A stretch of 64,000 bases of DNA from Actinacidiphila rubida (GTDB lineage: Bacteria > Actinomycetota > Actinomycetes > Streptomycetales > Streptomycetaceae): the NCBI RefSeq assembly GCF_900110255.1, contig NZ_FODD01000006.1:1-64000 (forward strand), written 5' to 3'. How positions within the stretch are numbered: position 1 is the first letter of the stretch; each line of letters begins with the position of its first letter. Below the pieces are notes generated by a model. It saw nothing but the letters and a program-made list of their open reading frames with translations, was not told the origin of the DNA and did no database searches. Both the position numbers and the translations under genes were made by a program. This document shows positions 27,201 through 35,056 of this stretch, piece after piece.

Positions 27201-27234
27201 CGTGCTGTGCGGGCGCTCGCGCCGACGGCCGTGT

Positions 27235-28686
27235 TCAGACCGGCAGTTCGAGGACGACGCGGGTGCCGCGTCCCTCGGCGGGCAGCATGTCGAACGTGCC
27301 GCCCAACTCCCCCACCACCAGGGTGCGGACGATCTGCAGGCCCAGGTTGCCGGCCTGCTGCGCGTCGAACCCCTCGGGCAGGCCGCGTCCGTCGTCCTGC
27401 ACGGTGACGGTGATCAGCTCCCGGCCGCGCACCACGCCGATCTCGACGCTGCCCGACTCGTCCTGGCCGAAGCCGTGTTCGAGGGCGTTCTGCAGCAGTT
27501 CGGTGAGCACCATGGACAGCGGGGTGGCGATCTCCGCGATCAGCACGCCGAACCGGCCGCTGCGGCGGGTGGTGACGCGGCCGGGCGAGATCTCCGCGAC
27601 CATGGCCAGCACCCGGTCCGCGATCTCGTCGAACTCCACGCGCTCGTCCAGCGTCTGGGACAGCGTCTCGTGCACGATGGCGATCGAGCCGACCCGCCGG
27701 ACCGCCTCCTCCAGCGCCTCCCGGGCCCGGTCGGAGTCCATCCGGCGGGCCTGCAGCCGCAGCAGCGCCGCGACGGTCTGCAGGTTGTTCTTCACCCGGT
27801 GGTGGATCTCCCGGATGGTCGCGTCCTTGGTGATCAACTCGCGCTCGCGACGGCGCAGTTCCGTGACGTCGCGGAGCAGCACCAGCGAGCCGGTGCGGGT
27901 GCCCTTGGGGCTCAGCGGGATGGCCCGCAGCTGGATGACGCCGTCGCCGCCCTCGACCTCGAACGCCCGGGGCGCCCAGCCGCTGGCCAGCTTGACCATC
28001 GCCTCGTCCACCGGGCCGCGCTCCGGGGCGAGTTCGGCGGTGGTCTTGCCCAGATGGTGGCCGACCAGGTCGGCGGCCAGGCCCAACCGGTGGTACGCGG
28101 ACAGGGCGTTGGGGCTGGCGTACTGGACGATGCCGTCCGGGTCCAGCCGGATCAGCCCGTCGCCGGCGCGCGGTGAGGCGTCCATGTCGGCCTGCTGGGC
28201 CGGGAACGGGAAGGTGCCGGCGGCGATCATCTGCGCCAGGTCGGAGGCGCTCTGCAGGTAGGTGAGCTCCAGCCGGCTGGGGGTGCGCACGGTGAGCAGG
28301 TTGGTGTTGCGGGCGATCACGCCGAGCACCCGGCCGTCGCGGCGCACCGGGATGGACTCCACCCGCACCGGCACCTCCTCGCGCCACTCCGGGTCGCCCT
28401 CGCGCACGATCCGGCCCTCGTCCAGCGCGGCGTCCAGCAGCGGCCGGCGCCCGCGCGGAACCAGGTGGCCGACCATGTCGTCCTGGTAGGAGGTGGGACC
28501 GGTGTTCGGCCGCATCTGCGCGACGGAGACGTAGCGCGTCCCGTCCCGCGTCGGCACCCAGAGCACCAGGTCGGCGAAGGACAGGTCGGAGAGCAGCTGC
28601 CACTCCGAGACGAGCAGGTGCAGCCATTCGAGGTCGGGGGCGTCGAGGGCCGTGTGCTCGCGTACGAGGTCGTTCATGGAGGGCAC
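27235..28686 (-). CDS. PdtaS-like soluble sensor histidine kinase
   Basis: A 483-residue cytosolic sensor kinase of the HisKA_2 type, as in mycobacterial PdtaS. The N-terminal GAF-like domain (about 1-150) includes LVSEWQLLSDLSFADLVLWVP. A PAS domain (about 175-280) has LIRLDPDGIVQYASPNALSAYHRLGL. The phosphoacceptor motif IREIHHRVKNNLQTVAALLRLQARRM puts the histidine near residue 294. The ATPase domain shows LTELLQNALEHGF and DDGRGLPEGFDAQQAGNLGL. Family members phosphorylate ANTAR-type antitermination regulators; no such partner is adjacent. The start is GTG 28686 (MPSMNDLV), and TACGCT six bases upstream again suggests a leaderless or near-leaderless message. Confidence 0.92.
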   Translation of the reverse strand: MPSMNDLVREHTALDAPDLEWLHLLVSEWQLLSDLSFADLVLWVPTRDGTRYVSVAQMRPNTGPTSYQDDMVGHLVPRGRRPLLDAALDEGRIVREGDPEWREEVPVRVESIPVRRDGRVLGVIARNTNLLTVRTPSRLELTYLQSASDLAQMIAAGTFPFPAQQADMDASPRAGDGLIRLDPDGIVQYASPNALSAYHRLGLAADLVGHHLGKTTAELAPERGPVDEAMVKLASGWAPRAFEVEGGDGVIQLRAIPLSPKGTRTGSLVLLRDVTELRRRERELITKDATIREIHHRVKNNLQTVAALLRLQARRMDSDRAREALEEAVRRVGSIAIVHETLSQTLDERVEFDEIADRVLAMVAEISPGRVTTRRSGRFGVLIAEIATPLSMVLTELLQNALEHGFGQDESGSVEIGVVRGRELITVTVQDDGRGLPEGFDAQQAGNLGLQIVRTLVVGELGGTFDMLPAEGRGTRVVLELPV

Positions 28687-28794
28687 GCTGTGAGCGTACC
28701 TTCCGGCCCCCGCGGGCCGCGCCGCCGTGTTCGGCGCCCGCCGGACTGCCGGAAATCCCCGGCGGAATCCGCGCCGAACCCATGGACAACGGCG

Positions 28795-28810
28795 AATGGT
28801 CTAGTCCACA
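28795..28810 (+). promoter_or_regulatory. DasR-responsive element (dre) at the small-RNA promoter
   Basis: AATGGTCTAGTCCACA closely matches the dre consensus ACTGGTCTAGACCAGT, with the core TGGTCTAG intact. It lies within a weak promoter: TGGACA (28783-28788), an 18-base spacer, then CACAAT (28807-28812). Bound DasR would cover the spacer and -10. The nearest protein gene, the kinase, starts 109 bases away on the other strand, whereas the small RNA starts a few bases to the right. Confidence 0.75.
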
Positions 28811-28818
28811 ATCGCTAG

Positions 28819-29019
28819 TGAGACCTCCGGGCTCCCCGCACAGGAGCGCGGAACGAGGCGAAGGCGTTCTCTGCCCTGACTACGCCGCCGCCTCAGGTCG
28901 GCCCTATCGGGCCCCTGGGGACCGCACACCCCACCGGCCACGGCGCCGACGGCAGCTCCGGGCTGCGGTGCTGGAGAGGTTGAGGGTCCTCTCCCGGCAC
29001 CGCGGCCCGTAGTTTTTTT
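28819..29019 (+). ncRNA. DasR-linked small RNA, probable scr5239 homologue
   Basis: No protein gene reads rightwards here, yet a dre-overlapped promoter is followed about 200 bases later by an intrinsic terminator with a seven-T run, a rare feature in this genome. I recall that S. coelicolor makes the conserved small RNA scr5239 (159 nt) next to the orthologous kinase gene SCO5239. It base-pairs with mRNAs such as dagA and those for methionine synthase and PEP carboxykinase, and its level depends on DasR. Position, orientation, dre and terminator all fit. The 5-prime end is inferred from the promoter and could be up to 40 bases further right. The conserved portion is probably 28860-29019. Confidence 0.75.
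28960..29019 (+). terminator. Intrinsic terminator with T-run ending the small RNA
   Basis: A roughly 20-bp stem with one bulge and two wobble pairs joins 28960-28979 to 28988-29008, closed by an 8-base loop. Four bases later comes TTTTTTT (29013-29019). This is the only hairpin in the window followed by a proper T-run, and its direction fixes the small RNA on the plus strand. Confidence 0.85.
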
Positions 29020-29021
29020 GC

Positions 29022-29457
29022 CCTTTTTTGCCGGCCTCTCGCCTCCGGGCGCTCGTACCCGCTGTCGACAGTCGACCGTGCTCGACCCGCTCGTTCCTCA
29101 CGGGCCTCCGCGCTCCCCCAGCTACCGCTGGGAGGTGCCCCCACCTTTTCGACAGCGGCGCGCCCTTTGGCTCGACGCCTACATCGGCGCACCCGGAGTC
29201 GTCACCGCGGCCCGGAGCGCACCCGGAGTCGTCAGTGCCTGCACGGGACGAGCCCTGGGGTGACCCCACGGGAAAGGGGTGCCCAGGGGCCGAGGGAATG
29301 GAGTGCGGCACGCGTTTTTGTAGCGGCCGAGCCGAAGGGCGCGCCGGTGTCGAAAGGGAGAACGCGCGCAGGCCCCCGAGGAACGAGGGGGGCGAGCACG
29401 ATCGAGTGTCGACACCGGGTACAAGCGCCCGGAGGCGAGGCCGCGGCAAAAAAAGGG
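29022..29457. repeat. Giant imperfect inverted repeat (about 436 bp) in a gene-free gap
   Basis: The rest of the 770-bp gene-free gap is one large inverted repeat. The best-matching arm segments are 29040-29113 and 29364-29437, with nine mismatches in 74 bases when one is reverse-complemented. 29146-29174 matches 29328-29356 with three mismatches in 29. Both outer ends carry T/A runs (TTTTTT at 29024, AAAAAAA at 29448). The left arm has an extra 25-30-base insertion (29113-29143) of a common Streptomyces repeat. The centre holds two 18-bp direct repeats (29187-29204, 29217-29234). It looks like two copies of a non-coding mobile or REP-like unit in opposite orientation. No transposase is present. 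Confidence 0.8.
29113..29143. repeat. REP-like intergenic repeat inside the left hairpin arm
   Basis: A short palindromic unit of the form CTCCCCCAGC, a small stem-loop, then GGGAGGTGCCCCCA. A relative with the loop CCTTCGGCC is at about 39598-39629. I recall this unit as one of the most frequent intergenic repeats in Streptomyces. It breaks the match with the right arm, so it was probably inserted after the inverted repeat formed. Confidence 0.65.
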
Positions 29458-29458
29458 C

Positions 29459-30535
29459 TCATCTGGTCTCGGTGACCTTGGAGAGGGCGCGGGGGGCGTC
29501 GGGGTCCTGGCCGCGGGCGATGGCGACCTCGTATGCGAGCTTCTGGAGGGGGAGGATCTCCAGCAGGGGCTGCAGGGCCTCGGGGATGCGGCCCGTGGGG
29601 AGGGCGAAGCCGCCCGACGCGGCGGCGACCTGTGCGCGCGGGCCGACCACGACGAGGTCCGCGCCCCGCCCGCGCAGCCGGTCGAGCACCGGCTGCAGCG
29701 CCTGGCCGCCACGGCCCTCGGTGACGATCGCGATGACCGGCGAGATGTTGTCCACCATGGCCAGCGGGCCGTGCAGCAGGTCCGCGCCGGAGTAGGCGAG
29801 CGCCGGGATGTAGCTGGTCTCCATCAGCTTCAGCGCGGCCTCCTTGGCCGTCGGCAGGCCGTAGCCGCGCGAGGTGATCACCATCCGCTCGGCGAACCGG
29901 TAGCGGCCGGCCAGGTGCCGCACCTCGTCGCCGCGCTCCAGCACCTCCGCGGCCAGGTCGGGTACCTGCGCGGCGGCCGAGCCGTCCTCGCCGCGCAGGC
30001 CCTTCACGAACAGGTAGAGCGCCATCAGTTCCGCGGTGTACGTCTTGGTGGCCGGCAGCGCCTTCTCGGGGCCGGCCAGCAGGTCGATGTGGAACTGGGA
30101 GATCTCCGCGAGCGGCGAGTCCGGATTGTTGGTGACCGCGAGGGTGATCGCGCCGGCCTCGGCTGCCGCCGTGGCGCTCGCGGCGAGGTCCGGCGAGCCG
30201 CCGGACTGGCTGACCGCGATGACCAGCACGTCCTCCAGGTGCGCCGTGGCGCCGTACGCGGTGGTCGTGGACATCGAGGTGAGGCCGCAGGGCAGGCCCA
30301 GCTCCACCTCGATCAGGTACTTCGCGTACAGGGCCGCGTGGTCGGAGGTGCCGCGGGCGCTCAGCAGGACGAAGCGGGGCTTGCGCTCGGCGACCAGCCG
30401 GGCGGTCTCGCGGATGGCCGGCGCCCCCTCGGCGAGCAGCCGGCGCAGCACCTCGGGCTGCTCGGCGATCTCGCCGGACATGATCCAGCCCGGCTCGCCC
30501 CTGCGCGGCGCGGCGGACGCCACGGTGCCCGACAC
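29459..30535 (-). CDS. SIS-domain sugar-phosphate isomerase/deaminase (GlmS-C/NagB-II-like)
   Basis: A 358-residue protein with two SIS domains and no glutaminase domain, so not GlmS itself. Motifs include FVLLSARGTSDHAALYAKYLIE, VLVIAVSQSGGSPDLAA, TLAVTNNPDSPLAE, MVITSRGYGLPTAKEAALKLMETSYIPALAYSGADLLHGPLAMVDN, and a C-terminal tail DAPRALSKVTETR that keeps the GlmS-type lysine. Such proteins act as SIS-type glucosamine-6-phosphate deaminases (NagB-II) or related aminosugar-phosphate enzymes. It is divergent from nagB with a shared dre between them, so DasR should control both. The start is GTG 30535, with GGAGG upstream; ATG 30481 is an alternative. Confidence 0.85.
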   Translation of the reverse strand: MSGTVASAAPRRGEPGWIMSGEIAEQPEVLRRLLAEGAPAIRETARLVAERKPRFVLLSARGTSDHAALYAKYLIEVELGLPCGLTSMSTTTAYGATAHLEDVLVIAVSQSGGSPDLAASATAAAEAGAITLAVTNNPDSPLAEISQFHIDLLAGPEKALPATKTYTAELMALYLFVKGLRGEDGSAAAQVPDLAAEVLERGDEVRHLAGRYRFAERMVITSRGYGLPTAKEAALKLMETSYIPALAYSGADLLHGPLAMVDNISPVIAIVTEGRGGQALQPVLDRLRGRGADLVVVGPRAQVAAASGGFALPTGRIPEALQPLLEILPLQKLAYEVAIARGQDPDAPRALSKVTETR

Positions 30536-30624
30536 TCCACCCGCCTCCCTCCGGCAGCCGACGCTCCCAAGTCGACCACAAGGCAGGGTCCTCCGCACCA
30601 CAAGCCGGGGCCGTCCTCTGCTAG

Positions 30625-30640
30625 ATTGGTCTATACCACA
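30625..30640. promoter_or_regulatory. dre operator between the SIS gene and nagB
   Basis: ATTGGTCTATACCACA matches the dre consensus ACTGGTCTAGACCAGT at 11 of 16 positions and keeps TGGTCTA and ACCA. It is 49 bases before the nagB start and 90 bases before the SIS-gene start. nagB is an established DasR target in S. coelicolor. Confidence 0.8.
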
Positions 30641-30688
30641 TGCTTCAGGCATGGGACGCCACCCACCACCCAAGAACGGCAGGCCCAA

Positions 30689-31474
30689 GTGGAAGTTGTC
30701 ATCGTCCCGGACGCCGCAGCCGGCGGCGAACTCATCGCGGAGGCCATGGCCGCCCTGCTGCGCCGCAAGCCCGACGCCCTGCTGGGCGTGGCGACCGGCT
30801 CCACCCCGGTGCCCATCTACGAGGCGCTGGCCGCCAAGGTCGCCTCCGGCGCGGTGGACGCGTCCCGGGCCCGGGTGTGCCAGCTCGACGAGTACGTCGG
30901 CCTGCCCAGCGGGCACCCGGAGTCGTACCGCTCGGTGGTGCTGCGCCAGGTCGTGGAGCCGCTCGGGCTGTCCACCGGGTCGTTCATGGGCCCGGACGGC
31001 ACCGCGGACGACCTGCTCGCCGCGTGCGAGGCGTACGACCGGTCGCTCGCCGAGGCCGGCGGCGTGGACATCCAGCTGCTCGGCATCGGCACCGACGGCC
31101 ACATCGGCTTCAACGAGCCCTGCTCGTCGCTGGCCTCGCGGACCCGGATCAAGACGCTCACCGAGCAGACCCGGGTGGACAACGCGCGGTTCTTCGACGG
31201 CGACATCGAGCAGGTCCCGCACCACGTCATCACCCAGGGCATCGGCACCATCCTGGAGGCCCGGCACCTGGTGCTGCTGGCCACCGGCGAGGGCAAGGCC
31301 GAGGCCGTCGCGCAGACCGTCGAGGGCCCGGTGGCCGCGGTGGTCCCCGCCTCGGCGCTCCAGCTGCACCGGCACGCCACCGTCGTGGTGGACGAGGCGG
31401 CCGCGTCCAAGCTCAAGCTGGCCCCGTACTTCCGGGCCACCTACGCGGCCAAGCCGGCCTGGCAGGGCCTGTAG
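30689..31474 (+). CDS. nagB: Glucosamine-6-phosphate deaminase
   Basis: A 261-residue NagB that converts glucosamine-6-phosphate to fructose-6-phosphate and ammonia, the last step of GlcNAc use. Family landmarks are LLGVATGSTPVPIYEAL, VCQLDEYVGLPSGHPESYRSVVL, LLGIGTDGHIGFNEPCSSLASRTRIKTL and ALQLHRHATVVVDEAAASKLK. The catalytic Asp is in LDEY, and the catalytic Asp/His are in the DGHIGFNEP region. The start is GTG 30689 with a weak GGCAGG upstream. Control is by DasR through the dre at 30625. GlcN-6-P is itself the DasR ligand, so this enzyme removes the inducer. A terminator shared with dasD follows. Confidence 0.95.
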   Translation: MEVVIVPDAAAGGELIAEAMAALLRRKPDALLGVATGSTPVPIYEALAAKVASGAVDASRARVCQLDEYVGLPSGHPESYRSVVLRQVVEPLGLSTGSFMGPDGTADDLLAACEAYDRSLAEAGGVDIQLLGIGTDGHIGFNEPCSSLASRTRIKTLTEQTRVDNARFFDGDIEQVPHHVITQGIGTILEARHLVLLATGEGKAEAVAQTVEGPVAAVVPASALQLHRHATVVVDEAAASKLKLAPYFRATYAAKPAWQGL

Positions 31475-31500
31475 CCGTTCCGCGTCACCGCGAACGCGCC

Positions 31501-31540
31501 GAAGGGGCGCGGGGAGCCGACCGGCTCCCCGCGCCCCTTC
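31501..31540. terminator. Shared terminator between nagB and dasD
   Basis: A perfect 18-bp stem (31501-31518 with 31523-31540) with a 4-base loop, lying between two converging genes. The arms begin GAAGGGGCGCGGGG, resembling the intergenic GGGGCGCGGGGAACT repeat, but here they act as a clean terminator. Confidence 0.85.
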
Positions 31541-31615
31541 CGTGTCGGCGGGCTCGCGGCCCGTCCGGTCCGCGGGCCGACCCCCGTCCGGTCCGCGGTC
31601 CGATCGGCGGTCGCC

Positions 31616-33124
31616 TCAGCGGGCCGCCGCGATGGCCTCGGCCGCGGCCTCGCCGCAGACCCGTGCCGCACCGTGGGTGGCGATGTGCAGCGCGCCGGAC
31701 GGCGGCGCCTGCGGCACGCCCATCTCGACGACCACGGTGTCCGGCCGGGCGGCCAGCACCGCGTCGAGCGCCTGCGCCATCCACGCGTGCCGGTGCACGT
31801 CCCGCACGACCGCGACGATCCGGCGGTCGCCGGCCGCGGTCAGCAGGTCGTCGGCCTCCGGCGTGCGGAACGTGCCGGTCTGCGTGCCGGGGAACAGCCG
31901 CGCCAGCTCCGCGGCCACACCCCACGGCGTCACGTCGCCGACCGCGATGTTCGCGACCGGTGTGAACGCGGCGACGTACGGCGCCGCCTCCAGCGGGGTG
32001 AAGGCGTTCGTCCGGGTGATCCGCAGCGCCCGCCGGGCGGCCTCGAGCCCGACGTCGGAGCCCGGCGCGATCCCGGCCGCCACGCCCTGGTGCTCCTGCG
32101 TCCAGGCGGCGAGGCGCCGCACCCGCTCCGCGGCGTCCGCCAGCCGCTCGGCCGGCAGCGAGCCGTCCCGTACGGCGTCGACGATCGCGTCGCGCAGCGC
32201 GGTCACCGTCTCCTCGTCGCAGAGCCCGCCGCCGACGCAGATCGCGTCCGCACCGGCCGCGATGGCCATGACGGTGCCGCGCTCGATGCCGTAGGTGGCG
32301 GCGACGGCCTGCATCTCGATGCCGTCGGTGACGATCAGGCCGTCGTAGCCGAGGCCGCCCTGGGCGGCGGGCGCCCGCAGCAGTCCGGTGAGCACCGACG
32401 GGCTGAGCGTGCCGGGCAGTTCCGCGTCGAGCGCGGGCACCAGGATGTGCGCGCTCATCACGGCCTTGGTGCCGGCCGCCAGGGCGGCCCGGAACGGCAC
32501 CAGTTCGCGGGCGTGCAGCGTGGCCAGGTCGACGTCGATCCGCGGCATCGCGTGGTGCGAGTCGACGGCCGTGTCGCCGTGCCCGGGGAAGTGCTTGACG
32601 CAGGCGGCCACGCCGGCCGACTGCAGGCCCTCCACGTAGGCGGCGGTGTTGCGCGCCACCAGCTCGGGGTCGGCGCCGAACGAGCGCACCCCGATGACCG
32701 GGTTGCCCGGGTCGGAGTTGACGTCGGCGGACGGCGCCCAGTCGAAGTTGACACCGCACTCGGCGAGCCGGCGGCCGAGTTCGGCGGCGACCGCGCGGGT
32801 CAGCTTGAGGTCGTCGACGGCGCCGAGCGCGAGGTTGCCGGGGAACGACGAGCCGCCGCGCGCCTCCATGCGCGTCACGTCGCCGCCCTCCTCGTCGGCG
32901 GCGACCAGCACGTCGGGGCGGACCGCCCGCAGCTGCGCGGTGAGCCGGGCCACCTGCTCGGGCGTCTCGATGTTGCGGCTGAACAGGGCGACCGAGCCCA
33001 GCCCTTCGTCGAGCCGGCGCAGCAGCCAGTCGGGGGCCGTGGTGCCGGCGAACCCGGGCTGCAGGACGGCGAGCGCGTCCCGCGTCAGGCTTCCCGCGGG
33101 GGTGTGGGTGGTAATGACGGTCAT
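31616..33124 (-). CDS. dasD: Beta-N-acetylhexosaminidase, GH3 family
   Basis: A 502-residue glycoside hydrolase family 3 enzyme expected to split imported chitobiose into GlcNAc. GH3 NagZ-type motifs are VLVAADEEGGDVTRM, NFDWAPSADVNSDPGNPVIGVRSFG, CVKHFPGHGDTAVDSHHAMP (the KHFPGHG with the catalytic His-Asp loop) and GLIVTDGIEMQAVA with the aspartate nucleophile. The C-terminal part is a shorter alpha/beta sandwich. No signal peptide is seen, so it acts inside the cell after DasABC uptake. The ATG at 33124 overlaps the dasC stop (ATGA), so it is translated as the last gene of the das operon. It matches SCO5235 by position. Confidence 0.93.
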   Translation of the reverse strand: MTVITTHTPAGSLTRDALAVLQPGFAGTTAPDWLLRRLDEGLGSVALFSRNIETPEQVARLTAQLRAVRPDVLVAADEEGGDVTRMEARGGSSFPGNLALGAVDDLKLTRAVAAELGRRLAECGVNFDWAPSADVNSDPGNPVIGVRSFGADPELVARNTAAYVEGLQSAGVAACVKHFPGHGDTAVDSHHAMPRIDVDLATLHARELVPFRAALAAGTKAVMSAHILVPALDAELPGTLSPSVLTGLLRAPAAQGGLGYDGLIVTDGIEMQAVAATYGIERGTVMAIAAGADAICVGGGLCDEETVTALRDAIVDAVRDGSLPAERLADAAERVRRLAAWTQEHQGVAAGIAPGSDVGLEAARRALRITRTNAFTPLEAAPYVAAFTPVANIAVGDVTPWGVAAELARLFPGTQTGTFRTPEADDLLTAAGDRRIVAVVRDVHRHAWMAQALDAVLAARPDTVVVEMGVPQAPPSGALHIATHGAARVCGEAAAEAIAAAR

Positions 33125-34005
33125 CCCTTCACCGCGCCGGCTGTCAGACCGGCGGCCATCTTCCGCTGGACAAGGAGGAACAGGATCACGACGGGGATGC
33201 CCATCATCGTCGACCCCGCCATCATCGGCGCGTACTCGGTGCCGTGCTGGGTGGTGAAGGTGCCGAGCCAGACGGTCGCCGTCTCGTGCTCCTGGCTCAT
33301 CACCAGCAGCGCGTACAGGAATTCGTTCCACGCCTGGATGAAACCGTAGATCGAGGTGGCCACGAGACCCGGGGCCAGCAGCGGGAACACCACGCGCAGG
33401 AAGGCGCCGGTGCGGCTGCAGCCGTCGACCATGGCCGCCTCCTCCAGCTCCTTCGGGATGTTGACCAGGAAGCCGCGCAGCGTCCAGACCGTGAAGGGGA
33501 GGATGAACGTCAGGTAGGTGAGCACCAGTCCGGACAGCTTGTCGATCTGGTGGATCTGGTTGAGCAGCAGGAAGACCGGGATGATCATCGCGACCAGCGG
33601 CACCATCTGCACCGTGAGGATGCCGACGATGACGACCTTGCGGCCGCGGAACGCGAACCGGGAGATGGCCAGCGCGGCGAGCAGGCCGATGGCGGCGCCG
33701 ATCACGACGGTGCTGGCGCTGACGATCAGCGAGCGCTCGACCGGCCCCCAGAAGTCGCTGATGTTCAGCGCGCGGCGGAAGTTCTCCAGCGACACCGGGT
33801 ACGGGAAGAAGTGCGGCGTCGGGTCGATGGCGTCCTTGGCGGGCTTGAACGCCGTGTTGAGCATCCAGTAGACCGGGAAGGCCGCGAGGGCGAAGACCAG
33901 CAGGCCCAGCGCGTTCCAGCCCAGCTTGGCGTTGCGCCGGCGACGGGCCGCCGCGACGGCGGGCGCGGACCCCGTGTGCGCCCGGGACGAGGTCATCGCG
34001 CTCAT
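33121..34005 (-). CDS. dasC: Chitobiose ABC transporter permease DasC
   Basis: A 294-residue MalG-type permease with six predicted helices and the ATPase-docking EAA loop PKELEEAAMVDGCSRTGAFLRVVFPLLAPG. It begins at ATG 34005, overlapping the dasB stop by four bases, and its own stop overlaps the dasD start in the same way, so dasB-dasC-dasD are translationally coupled. With DasB it forms the channel for chitobiose delivered by DasA. No ATPase gene is in the operon; in S. coelicolor the shared ATPase MsiK energises it, and the same must hold here. Confidence 0.93.
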   Translation of the reverse strand: MSAMTSSRAHTGSAPAVAAARRRRNAKLGWNALGLLVFALAAFPVYWMLNTAFKPAKDAIDPTPHFFPYPVSLENFRRALNISDFWGPVERSLIVSASTVVIGAAIGLLAALAISRFAFRGRKVVIVGILTVQMVPLVAMIIPVFLLLNQIHQIDKLSGLVLTYLTFILPFTVWTLRGFLVNIPKELEEAAMVDGCSRTGAFLRVVFPLLAPGLVATSIYGFIQAWNEFLYALLVMSQEHETATVWLGTFTTQHGTEYAPMMAGSTMMGIPVVILFLLVQRKMAAGLTAGAVKG

Positions 34006-35000
34006 TCGACTTCTCCGATCTTGAGCATCTGCCGCATGTACACCGCGACCACCCCGAGCAGCAGCAGCACGGTGAGCAGCGCGATGGCCGAGCCGGTGGC
34101 GTAGTCGTTGACGCCGAACGCCCTGTCGTACGAGTACGTGGTGAGCAGCTGGAACTCCGGCTCCGGGTGGCCGCCGCGCATCAGCCAGACCTGCGCGAAG
34201 ACGCCCATGTCCCAGATCACCGACAGCGTGGTCATCATGACCACCAGCGGCTTGATGATGGGGAAGGTGACGTAGCGGAAGACCCCGAACGCGCCGGCGC
34301 CGTCCAGCCGGGCCGCCTCCTCCAGCTCCTTGGGGACCTGGGTGAGGCCGGCGCTGAGGGTGATGACGACGAACGGGATCGCGCCCCAGACGACCTGCAT
34401 CATGATCACGCTCAGCCCCTCGGGGCCGGACGCGAACCAGTTGTGGCCGCTGTAGTCGACGCCGGGGATCTGGCTGAGCACCCAGTTGACGACGCCGTAG
34501 TCGCTGTCGAACATCCACTTGAAGACGGTGACGGCGACCACCACCGGCATCGCCCAGCTGGCCACCAGCGCGATGTTGATCAGTGTCCGCACCCACGGCG
34601 AGACCCGCTGCAGCAGCAGCGCGACCAGCATGCCGATCACCATGGTGAACAGCACGCAGAAGCCGGCGAAGACGATGGTGCGGACGACGACCGACCAGAA
34701 CTCGCTGTCGCCGAGGATGGCCCGGTAGTTGTCGAAGCCGACCCAGGTGGCCGGCTTGAAGCCCCACAGCTGGGGCTTCTTGTAGTCCTGGAAGGACAGG
34801 GTGCCCAACCGGATCAGCGGGTAGCCCAGCACCAGGACCAGCACCAGGATGCACGGCGCGAGCAGCAGCCACGGCGTGGCCGCCTGCCCGAGCCTGAGCC
34901 TGGTCCGGCGCGGGGCCGCGGATGGTCTCCCGTCGCCGGCGGGAGGTGATGAGTGCCGCCTCGGCGGCACTTTGGCGGTGGTTGTCTCGGCGGCACTCAT
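34002..35000 (-). CDS. dasB: Chitobiose ABC transporter permease DasB
   Basis: A 332-residue MalF-type permease. A basic, proline-rich N-terminus (1-40) precedes the first helix (ATPWLLLAPCILVLVLVLGYPL), then five further helices and the EAA loop PKELEEAARLDGAGAFGVFRYVTFPIIKPL. The ATG at 35000 follows GGAGCAC; a GTG three bases upstream is the other option. It is 56 bases downstream of dasA and overlaps dasC. It partners DasC in the membrane. The family imports N,N-diacetylchitobiose in Streptomyces, and the flanking DasR elements support that substrate. Confidence 0.93.
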   Translation of the reverse strand: MSAAETTTAKVPPRRHSSPPAGDGRPSAAPRRTRLRLGQAATPWLLLAPCILVLVLVLGYPLIRLGTLSFQDYKKPQLWGFKPATWVGFDNYRAILGDSEFWSVVVRTIVFAGFCVLFTMVIGMLVALLLQRVSPWVRTLINIALVASWAMPVVVAVTVFKWMFDSDYGVVNWVLSQIPGVDYSGHNWFASGPEGLSVIMMQVVWGAIPFVVITLSAGLTQVPKELEEAARLDGAGAFGVFRYVTFPIIKPLVVMMTTLSVIWDMGVFAQVWLMRGGHPEPEFQLLTTYSYDRAFGVNDYATGSAIALLTVLLLLGVVAVYMRQMLKIGEVE

Positions 35001-35056
35001 CACGTGCTCCTCAGTCGTCCCTGTCTACGAGGCGAGGATGGTCAGGTCGTCGGACG

